A program made the position numbers and the translations under genes. Shown piece by piece: positions 1 to 5,218 of a stretch of DNA of 6,032 bases. The first letter of the stretch is position 1, and each line of letters begins with the position of its first letter. The stretch spans positions 1-6,032 of the forward strand of contig JALTLP010000120.1 of assembly GCA_027001895.1 (NCBI GenBank), in the 5' to 3' direction. The notes below the pieces were generated by a model. The model was not told the DNA's origin and ran no database searches. It saw only the letters and a program-made list of their open reading frames with translations. The DNA comes from Chromatiales bacterium (lineage in GTDB: Bacteria; Pseudomonadota; Gammaproteobacteria; UBA6429; Thiohalophilaceae).

Positions 1-428
1 TTCATATGCCGCTAGCCGGTCGCTTACGTGAAATGGTGCATGTGCCTGGACGACTTTTTAGTGTCAGCCCGTCAACTGTTCGTGGTATACAAAGTTTGTT
101 TGCCCGCAATGAGCGTGTTATTGCGGGGTTTTCTACAGATGCAGGCTCAATGGCCATGATCCTGGTAGGCGCAATTTTTGTTTCCAGTATGGAAACTGTC
201 TGGGCGGGAACCATTACCCCACCACCCGGCAAGAACCTGCGCCAATGGAGTTATGACACACAACAACCTATACAGCTAAAACAGGCCGAAGAGATGGGGC
301 GTTTTAATATGGGATCGACGGTGATACTTTTATTTCCAGAAAACAGCATTCGCTGGGAAGAAAAAATGATCTGTGGTCAGAAAATTCAGTTCGGCGAAAA
401 AATTGGTGAAGTGACACCAAAAAAATAA
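1..428 (+). CDS. psd: Phosphatidylserine decarboxylase proenzyme, C-terminal part (5' end outside window)
   Basis: Psd converts phosphatidylserine to phosphatidylethanolamine at the inner membrane, the last step of PE synthesis. The reading frame is open from the left edge (first full codon at position 3), so the N-terminal half is missing. The visible part begins His-Met-Pro, which matches the conserved VHMP segment carrying the catalytic histidine (His147 in E. coli). It continues with PGRLFSV, LFARNERV and METVWAGT, all typical of Psd. The self-cleavage site is FNMGST, with Gly at 312-314 and Ser at 315-317. Cleavage between them makes the small alpha subunit and turns the serine into the pyruvoyl cofactor. 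E. coli has LGST here, so Met replaces Leu. The His-to-Ser distance (about 104 residues) is close to that in E. coli. The protein also carries TPPPG at 216-230, a polyproline stretch relevant to the EF-P genes next door. It ends in TAA and converges on epmA across 21 bases with no obvious terminator. Confidence 0.95.
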   Translation, partial: HMPLAGRLREMVHVPGRLFSVSPSTVRGIQSLFARNERVIAGFSTDAGSMAMILVGAIFVSSMETVWAGTITPPPGKNLRQWSYDTQQPIQLKQAEEMGRFNMGSTVILLFPENSIRWEEKMICGQKIQFGEKIGEVTPKK

Positions 429-449
429 AACACCCAGAAAAATAATATA

Positions 450-1415
450 TCAGGCTTTATCCGTGCTAAAGCTTATCACTTCGTTTATTGACCCTGCCCC
501 GGTTGCCAGCATCATTAAACGATCAAAACCCAGCGCAACACCTGATACTTCTGGCATACCGGCTTGCAATGCTGCAATTAAATTTTTATCAACAGGTATT
601 GTTTGCTGTCCTGCTTCTAATCTTGTTTTGTTCTCATTTTCAAATCGCAGTTGTTGCTCTTTTGCATCGAGTAATTCCTGATAACCGTTTGCCAGTTCGA
701 TACCGTTTATAAAAAGCTCAAAGCGCTCTGCAATTTTTTCACCCTGTTCATCACGTATATTTGCAAGTGCTGCCTGACTTGCAGGATAGTCATAAATAAA
801 CACCGGCGAATCTTTTGGTAAGACCGGTTGTATAACATAACTTATCAACAAATCGAGCAAGGCATCTTTTGAAAGTTGAGCTTCATTATTAAACTGAATC
901 GCCTGTTGTTTAATAACAGCCTGCAACTCGTCAATACTACTATTAAAAGGGTCAATATTTAAATATTTCTTAAATACCTGCTGGTAACTGTAAAAGACAG
1001 TTTCTTGTAATGTAATTTTATCCTGCAATAAAGTTCTAACCAATGCATCAACCTGTTTCATTAACGCATGGTAATCCAGCCCCGGTTGATACCATTCTAT
1101 CATTGTAAATTCCGGGTTATGGTTGCGGCCAAGTTCTCCCTGACGAAACACTTTACAAACCTGGTATATAGCACCACTACCCGCTGCCAGTAAACGCTTC
1201 ATTGGAAATTCTGGTGAAGTATGTAAAAAATATTGAGTGTTATTAAACTGTGTGGAAAAACTTTCGATATTTGGATCCGGGGTGGTTGATTGCGATAATA
1301 CCGGGGTATCCACTTCAAGAAAATTATTTTCCTGAAAAAACTGACGCGCCCTGTTCAGTAACCCAGCACGTAATTTTAATATTTCAGGTGTGGTATTTGG
1401 TTTCCAGTGATTCAC
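450..1415 (-). CDS. epmA: EF-P--(R)-beta-lysine ligase EpmA (PoxA/GenX/YjeA)
   Basis: EpmA activates (R)-beta-lysine with ATP and attaches it to Lys34 of elongation factor P in the cytosol. The 321 residues (E. coli about 325) form a lone class II lysyl-tRNA-synthetase catalytic core without the N-terminal anticodon-binding domain, which separates it from LysRS. Motif 1 lies near residues 32-41 (FLEVDTPVLS). Motif 2 runs from FRQGELGR through NPEFTMIEWY (90-109). The lysine-pocket segment is GIELANGYQEL (238-248). Motif 3 is GVALGFDR (292-299). Ala294 matches Ala298 of E. coli EpmA, where LysRS has glycine, and this residue is linked to beta-lysine preference. The start is GTG (1413-1415); an in-frame stop a few codons upstream (1419-1421) rules out a longer form. 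Only a weak GAG lies at ribosome-binding distance. It lies downstream of efp on the same strand, separated by 94 bases that hold a large inverted repeat, so co-transcription with attenuation is plausible. Confidence 0.95.
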   Translation of the reverse strand: MNHWKPNTTPEILKLRAGLLNRARQFFQENNFLEVDTPVLSQSTTPDPNIESFSTQFNNTQYFLHTSPEFPMKRLLAAGSGAIYQVCKVFRQGELGRNHNPEFTMIEWYQPGLDYHALMKQVDALVRTLLQDKITLQETVFYSYQQVFKKYLNIDPFNSSIDELQAVIKQQAIQFNNEAQLSKDALLDLLISYVIQPVLPKDSPVFIYDYPASQAALANIRDEQGEKIAERFELFINGIELANGYQELLDAKEQQLRFENENKTRLEAGQQTIPVDKNLIAALQAGMPEVSGVALGFDRLMMLATGAGSINEVISFSTDKA

Positions 1416-1423
1416 TGCTTAAC

Positions 1424-1494
1424 TCGTCATTCCCGCGAAGGCAGGAGTCAGGCTTAATTTATTTTATGGATTCCCGCCTTCGCGGGAATGACGA
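1424..1494. repeat. Dispersed-repeat-like element made of two facing hairpins (CGTCATTCCCGCGAAGGC type)
   Basis: The outer arms are a perfect 19-bp inverted repeat: 1424-1442 pairs with 1476-1494, separated by 33 bases. Each half also folds on itself. The right half has a perfect 8-bp stem, ATTCCCGC (1470-1477) with GCGGGAAT (1482-1489), closed by CTTC. The left half has the same stem with one mismatch and one G-T pair (1429-1448). The sequence matches my memory of a short palindromic repeat found in many copies in various proteobacterial genomes, often mis-annotated as small proteins ending in SRLRGND. Copy number cannot be seen from one window. It fills most of the efp-epmA spacer, so it would be transcribed with efp and could act as a mRNA stabiliser or partial terminator. 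No run of T follows on either strand, so a classical terminator is less likely. Confidence 0.8.
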
Positions 1495-1509
1495 CTTGTT
1501 TAAATGACT

Positions 1510-2079
1510 TTAATCTTTTACCCGGCCAACATATTCGCTGGTACGCGTATCAACTTTAATTTTTTCACCCTCATCAATAAACAAAGGCACACGCACAACG
1601 GCACCGGTATTACAGGTAGCAGGCTTGCCACCACCACCGGAAGTATCGCCGCGCACACCGGGGTCGGTTTCTGTCACAGTGAGAATAACGTGGTTAGGTG
1701 CGGTAACACTGATAGGGTTACCGTTCCATAAAGTAATAGTGTAAGTATCCTGCTCGACTAACCATTTCTTCGCATCGGCCACGGCAGTTTCGTCAGCGGA
1801 TACCTGCTCATAGGTTTCCGGGTCCATAAAAGTCCAGGTACTGCCATCGGTATAGGAATACTCCATTTCAGTTTCCATTACATCGGCCGCTTCTACCGAT
1901 TCACCCGATTTAAAAGTACGTTCAATAACCCTGCCTGTTTTCAGGTTACGTATCTTTACCCGATTAAAGGCCTGTCCTTTACCCGGTTTTACAAATTCAT
2001 TTTCAATAATGCTGCAAGGATCATTATCGATCATAATCTTCAGTCCACCACGAAATTCATTGGTACTATAGTTAGCCAT
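1510..2079 (-). CDS. efp: Elongation factor P
   Basis: EF-P binds the ribosome next to the peptidyl site and speeds peptide bond formation when consecutive prolines stall translation. The protein has 189 residues (E. coli 188). The N-terminal KOW-like domain contains EFVKPGKGQAF (28-38), in which Lys34 is the residue that receives (R)-beta-lysine. The central OB domain carries ESVEAADV and YSYTDGSTWTFMDPETYEQ. The C-terminal OB domain has DPGVRGDTSGGGGKPA and FIDEGEKIKVDTRTSEYVGR, the family signature. The ATG start at 2077-2079 has a good ribosome binding site (AGGA at 2086-2089 on the minus strand) six bases upstream. Keeping Lys34 beside epmA and epmB indicates the beta-lysine type of modification rather than rhamnosylation, which uses an arginine at this site. 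efp is transcribed away from epmB and toward epmA. Confidence 0.97.
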   Translation of the reverse strand: MANYSTNEFRGGLKIMIDNDPCSIIENEFVKPGKGQAFNRVKIRNLKTGRVIERTFKSGESVEAADVMETEMEYSYTDGSTWTFMDPETYEQVSADETAVADAKKWLVEQDTYTITLWNGNPISVTAPNHVILTVTETDPGVRGDTSGGGGKPATCNTGAVVRVPLFIDEGEKIKVDTRTSEYVGRVKD

Positions 2080-2085
2080 ATGTCA

Positions 2086-2089
2086 TCCT
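2086..2089 (-). promoter_or_regulatory. Ribosome binding site of efp
   Basis: AGGA on the minus strand, six bases before the ATG of efp. It supports that start and is clearly stronger than anything in front of epmA or epmB, in line with the high level at which EF-P is normally made. Confidence 0.75.
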
Positions 2090-2109
2090 GCTAAAATTTT
2101 AAAATTCAA

Positions 2110-2115
2110 TATAAT
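2110..2115 (+). promoter_or_regulatory. Predicted -10 element of epmB
   Basis: A perfect TATAAT lies eight bases before the epmB ATG. The expected transcription start is about 2122, which would leave a leader of only one or two bases. No good -35 hexamer is seen at 16-18 bases upstream. The spacer is very AT-rich, so the match could be chance. A promoter for the divergent efp must lie in the same 44 bases or inside the start of epmB, but I cannot place it confidently. Confidence 0.45.
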
Positions 2116-2123
2116 AACGGCCT

Positions 2124-3128
2124 ATGATACCGCGAATCGCCACAACATGTCAGACCCCTTCATGGCAAAAACAACTTGCCGAAGCCATTACTGATGTAAA
2201 ACAGCTTTTTAGCAAGCTGCACCTGCCAACAGACTATCTGGATGCGGCTATCGAATCTTCCAGGCTGTTCCCTTTCAAACTGCCACAAAGCTATCTGGCC
2301 CGAATAGAAAAAGGCAATATCAACGATCCATTGCTCAGGCAGGTACTCCCCCTTGTCGACGAGCAGTTTGAAACAGCGGGCTATACCACTGACCCTGTTG
2401 GTGACAGCCATGCTGCGGTCGTACCCGGTTTACTACACAAATACCAGGGTCGGGTATTACTGATGCCAACCAGTGCCTGTGCGCTGCACTGCCGTTACTG
2501 TTTTCGACGCCACTTCCCCTATTCAGACCATATATCGTCAAATAATTGGCGGCAAGCCATTGATTATATTGAAAAAGACAGCTCAGTAAGTGAGGTTATC
2601 CTAAGCGGTGGCGACCCACTCAGCCTTAATAATAACAAGTTATTTCGCCTGCTGGATTTACTGGCACCGATCCCTCATCTAAAACGTATTCGTTTTCACA
2701 CACGTTTACCCATCGTTTTACCTGACCGAATCGATTCAGAACTAACGGATTACTTACACAGCTACCGTTGCAAGGTTGTTGTGGTTGTTCACTGTAACCA
2801 CCCAAACGAAATAACTGCCGAACTTGCTAAACCTCTTAACTTATTGAATAACAACAATATTACTCTGCTAAACCAAAGCGTTTTATTGGCTGGCGTTAAT
2901 GATAATAAGGATACCTTGTGTGAGTTAAGCGAGCGTTTATTCGAAAATAATATCCTGCCCTACTACCTGCATCAGCTGGATAAAGCACAGGGTACCCAGC
3001 ATTTTGCGGTAAGCGAAGCTCACGCAAACCGCCTCGTAAACCAGCTTAGAAACAGCTTACCCGGTTATCTGGTACCCCGCCTGGTACGTGAAAACGCCGG
3101 TGAGCCTGCAAAACAAATACTCTTCTGA
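2124..3128 (+). CDS. epmB: EF-P (R)-beta-lysylation protein EpmB, lysine 2,3-aminomutase (YjeK)
   Basis: EpmB is a radical SAM, PLP-dependent enzyme that converts L-lysine to (R)-beta-lysine, the substrate EpmA loads onto EF-P. The 334-residue protein (E. coli about 342) shows DDPLL-type NDPLLRQVL (67-75), TDPVGD and VVPGLLHKYQGR. The radical SAM cysteine motif is CALHCRYC (Cys119, Cys123, Cys126), followed by FRRHFPY. The SAM-binding segment is SGGDPL (161-166). Further family matches are RLPIVLPDRI, LLNQSVLLAGVND and PYYLHQLDKAQGTQHF. Lys330 in AGEPAK near the C-terminus fits the PLP-binding lysine. The protein ends four residues later, shorter than in E. coli. The ATG at 2124 is the only sensible start: an in-frame TAA lies at 2115-2117. 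There is no convincing ribosome binding site. It diverges from efp across 44 bases. Confidence 0.96.
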   Translation: MIPRIATTCQTPSWQKQLAEAITDVKQLFSKLHLPTDYLDAAIESSRLFPFKLPQSYLARIEKGNINDPLLRQVLPLVDEQFETAGYTTDPVGDSHAAVVPGLLHKYQGRVLLMPTSACALHCRYCFRRHFPYSDHISSNNWRQAIDYIEKDSSVSEVILSGGDPLSLNNNKLFRLLDLLAPIPHLKRIRFHTRLPIVLPDRIDSELTDYLHSYRCKVVVVVHCNHPNEITAELAKPLNLLNNNNITLLNQSVLLAGVNDNKDTLCELSERLFENNILPYYLHQLDKAQGTQHFAVSEAHANRLVNQLRNSLPGYLVPRLVRENAGEPAKQILF

Positions 3129-3154
3129 AATAGCTTATTCTCTGTTCAAACATC

Positions 3155-3166
3155 ACCCATATGGGT
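3155..3166. repeat. 12-bp perfect palindrome ACCCATATGGGT
   Basis: A perfect self-complementary site 26 bases after the epmB stop and four bases before the sigma-54-like element. It has no loop and no T-run, so it is not a good terminator. A dimeric DNA-binding protein could recognise it, but no regulator is identified. Confidence 0.35.
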
Positions 3167-3169
3167 TAG

Positions 3170-3187
3170 CTGGCATCCTATTTGCTA
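3170..3187 (+). promoter_or_regulatory. Candidate sigma-54 (RpoN) promoter, -24/-12 element, upstream of the PilZ-like gene
   Basis: The sequence CTGGCATCCTATTTGCTA fits the RpoN consensus TGGCACG-N4-TTGCW. The invariant GG (3172-3173) and GC (3184-3185) are exactly 12 bases apart, and only two consensus bases differ (CG replaced by TC at 3176-3177). Transcription would begin near 3197, giving a leader of about 92 bases before the GTG of the next gene. Pilus genes such as pilA are RpoN-dependent in Pseudomonas, so the match makes sense beside fimX. An enhancer-binding activator site would be needed but is not identified. Confidence 0.5.
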
Positions 3188-3215
3188 TAGTATGTCAAGT
3201 AAGTGTGTCATAATT

Positions 3216-3221
3216 TATAAT
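3216..3221 (+). promoter_or_regulatory. Candidate sigma-70 -10 element upstream of the PilZ-like gene
   Basis: A perfect TATAAT with no convincing -35 at normal spacing. If used, transcription would start near 3228, immediately before the stem-loop at 3231-3255. The region is AT-rich, so this may be chance or a second promoter beside the sigma-54-like one. Confidence 0.35.
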
Positions 3222-3230
3222 ATTAACTGA

Positions 3231-3255
3231 ATTTAGCCGAATTTAACGGCTAAAT
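3231..3255 (+). other. 9-bp perfect stem-loop in the leader of the PilZ-like gene
   Basis: ATTTAGCCG (3231-3239) pairs perfectly with CGGCTAAAT (3247-3255) around a seven-base AT loop. No T-run follows, so it does not look like an intrinsic terminator. It ends 21 bases before the ribosome binding site, so it could be an operator, a 5' mRNA stabilising hairpin or a binding site for an RNA-binding protein. Confidence 0.5.
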
Positions 3256-3276
3256 GATACAAGTAGTACAGTCAAT

Positions 3277-3281
3277 GAGGA
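3277..3281 (+). promoter_or_regulatory. Ribosome binding site fixing the GTG start at 3289
   Basis: GAGGA seven bases before GTG. It supports this non-ATG start. An ATG at 3275-3277 overlaps the site but is in another frame and reaches a stop after five codons. Confidence 0.65.
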
Positions 3282-3288
3282 ATCGTTT

Positions 3289-5109
3289 GTGAGTAAATCG
3301 CTCGGCCTAGAGGTAGCAGACCGGCCCAAACCCACTAAAGGTGCGTTTAATATACGCCCTAAAAAGGTGGAAAAGTGGCTTGCCGATCTTCCTAAAGCCA
3401 ACGTGGGGGAAACCGCAAAGCTGGTTTATCACACGCTGGTTGAAACTAATCGCCTCAAATACGCTTACAAAGAACGTGCCCGTTTTTTAGAAGAAGTGCG
3501 CCCAACAACCCAGTTTGTTACAACGGCAATGCGCAAGCATTTTGTGGGTACTAACTTCCCGCTGCCCAAAAAAAATCAGAAAGTCGCAGCAGCGACACGC
3601 GAAATCTACAGCCAACTGGCCACCGGCTACATTATCTGTGTCGAAGACTTACTGGCTTCCAGTGTACTGTTTACCGATAAAAAGTTACTGGTAACCCTTT
3701 TACACCGGGCTATGACCTGCCTGGGGCGCGTGTTATTAACCTCTTACCAGATTTACTCACCCTACCCGGAAAACATCTGGTCAAAAATTTACAAACTGTA
3801 CGCCTATGCAGAAGAACACAAGCTGTTAAAAACAGAAGTACACGACAACCAACGGGTGTTTATTAAAAAATCCACCATCTCCGAAGAATTCAGTCGCATC
3901 CTGTTATTATCGCTCGCCTCACCTTATCGCTTGCGTCAGGGTGAAGTACATAAAGTACATAACACGCTTGAAAGATGGACGATCAAAAGCCAGCTATTCC
4001 GTATTAAGCAGGATGAAGTGGTGCACGGTTATTTTGCAATAAACCTGAAAACAGACAACCCACCACGAAATATTGCACTAGTGAACCGAGACTGTAACCC
4101 GGCAGACTGCAGAACGCTTGATACCGAAGTGCTTGCCGATAGCATCCGCGATGAAATACAAAATACGCAAGATTGTGGACAATCGACGATTACCGGCATC
4201 GAAATGTCGACCCCGGAGTTATCACATGATCTGTTACGCCGCCTGTTAACGGCCTGGGCCGTTATCGCCAAGCGAAACTTCCCGCGCACCGACAAGCATG
4301 AACGCGTACTGGTAGCCATTGGCTTAAGTGCCTCCCACCAGATTATTTGTGATACAGCACGACGTTCACCAAAAAATAAAAACCGCTCTAAAGACAAGGG
4401 CAATCCCTTTAGTGGCAAATCCCGCTATGAAGCCGCTGAAGTTAGCAGCGTAAACACCAACCAGCCGGACGTATGGAATCTTGTTTATCCCTCCGAAATA
4501 CCAAAAAGTTACACGCCGCTGGATGAGAATAAAATTTCCAAAGCCGTACATGAAGCTGACGACGATAAACTCTACCACGCAGAAAGTTGGGCCATTTTAA
4601 ATGAAAGTGCCAGCGGCTACTGTATCCAGCATAAGGAAAAAACCGAGACCAGCGTGCAGGTGGGGGAATTACTCAGTGTTCGCCGCAGCGGAGATGGCCA
4701 CATCTGGAAATGGGGTGTCGGTGTTATTCGCTGGATGAAGTACAGTGATAAAGACGGTATCACCCTCGGTGTTGAAATGCTCACCCCGGATGCAGCAGCG
4801 GTTGGAATAAAAGCCGCCATTGACGATGCCGATGTCGAATACCAGCGCACTCTGATGCTGCCAGAAATTACTGCCATTAACCAGCCAGGCACAATTATCA
4901 CCACACCCGTGCCTTTTCGGGTTGGCAACCAGCTAAAATTAAAAATAGTTGGTAAAGAAATGAGCATTAAGTTGAGCAAACTTGTGCAAAACACCGGCTT
5001 ATTCGCCCAGTTCACGTATGATGTTCAAAAACCTGAGCACTCAGAACCTGAAAAAGAAGACTGGGACAGGGAAACTGAGTTTAGTAACGATGTCTGGTCA
5101 ATTATTTAG
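3289..5109 (+). CDS. Uncharacterised 606-residue protein with a partial PilZ-like domain, upstream of fimX
   Basis: I do not recognise a named family with certainty. The protein is soluble, with no signal peptide or membrane segment. Residues 1-230 look mainly helical, 230-355 look mixed, and 358-380 form a basic, Lys/Arg/Asn-rich linker. Residues about 430-510 look like a PilZ beta-barrel: WAILNESASGYCIQ contains NESASG (438-443), an exact match to the [D/N]xSxxG half of the cyclic-di-GMP-binding signature. It is followed by strand-like VGELLSVR, WKWGVGVIRWMK and ITLGVEML. The other half, RxxxR, is not visible at the expected distance before it. A second beta-rich stretch covers 520-580, and the tail is acidic. 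The start is GTG with a good ribosome binding site. In Pseudomonas aeruginosa an uncharacterised gene (PA4958, from memory) sits between psd and fimX; this is probably its counterpart. A role in FimX or pilus signalling is inferred from position only. Confidence 0.8.
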   Translation: MSKSLGLEVADRPKPTKGAFNIRPKKVEKWLADLPKANVGETAKLVYHTLVETNRLKYAYKERARFLEEVRPTTQFVTTAMRKHFVGTNFPLPKKNQKVAAATREIYSQLATGYIICVEDLLASSVLFTDKKLLVTLLHRAMTCLGRVLLTSYQIYSPYPENIWSKIYKLYAYAEEHKLLKTEVHDNQRVFIKKSTISEEFSRILLLSLASPYRLRQGEVHKVHNTLERWTIKSQLFRIKQDEVVHGYFAINLKTDNPPRNIALVNRDCNPADCRTLDTEVLADSIRDEIQNTQDCGQSTITGIEMSTPELSHDLLRRLLTAWAVIAKRNFPRTDKHERVLVAIGLSASHQIICDTARRSPKNKNRSKDKGNPFSGKSRYEAAEVSSVNTNQPDVWNLVYPSEIPKSYTPLDENKISKAVHEADDDKLYHAESWAILNESASGYCIQHKEKTETSVQVGELLSVRRSGDGHIWKWGVGVIRWMKYSDKDGITLGVEMLTPDAAAVGIKAAIDDADVEYQRTLMLPEITAINQPGTIITTPVPFRVGNQLKLKIVGKEMSIKLSKLVQNTGLFAQFTYDVQKPEHSEPEKEDWDRETEFSNDVWSII

Positions 5110-5172
5110 AAAAACGCCAGCCTGAATCACTTTAATAATTCTATAGTATATACTTTACAACAAGTTACACAC

Positions 5173-5178
5173 TATAAT
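5173..5178 (+). promoter_or_regulatory. Candidate -10 element of fimX
   Basis: A perfect TATAAT 40 bases before the TTG start. A TTTACA at 5154-5159 resembles a -35 but leaves only 13 bases of spacing, too short for a normal sigma-70 promoter. The 109-base spacer has no obvious terminator, so fimX may also be read from the upstream gene. Confidence 0.35.
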
Positions 5179-5205
5179 TAGCTCACGACAACCCTTTCAT
5201 AAGTT

Positions 5206-5210
5206 AAGGA
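5206..5210 (+). promoter_or_regulatory. Ribosome binding site fixing the TTG start of fimX
   Basis: AAGGA eight bases before TTG at 5219-5221. An in-frame TAA at 5213-5215 blocks any longer form, so the TTG is the first possible start. Confidence 0.7.
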
Positions 5211-5218
5211 TATAATCA

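Noticed and set aside
429..449. Terminator between convergent psd and epmA
   Set aside because: The 21 bases are AT-rich, but no inverted repeat with a T-run is visible on either strand.
1250..1507. Open frame on the plus strand ending in SRLRGNDD-type residues
   Set aside because: It is antisense to epmA and ends inside the palindromic repeat. This tail is the typical translation of that repeat family, not a protein.
2093..2106. AAAATTTTAAAATT symmetry in the efp-epmB spacer as an operator
   Set aside because: Simple AT-rich symmetry of this kind is common by chance in promoters and has no other support.
3275..3292. Five-codon ATG frame overlapping the GTG of the PilZ-like gene (GTGA overlap), possible leader peptide
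   Set aside because: Its ATG sits within the ribosome binding site of the main gene and has no site of its own; most likely coincidence.
4029..4418. Minus-strand open frame inside the PilZ-like gene, and similar ones at 4366-4578 and 4617-5015
   Set aside because: They lie antisense to a 606-codon frame with a good ribosome binding site and show no recognisable motif.
5145..5154. Ten-base palindrome AGTATATACT upstream of fimX
   Set aside because: Too short and AT-rich to call as an operator on its own; the overlapping 9-mer shared with 3185-3193 is the more specific signal.
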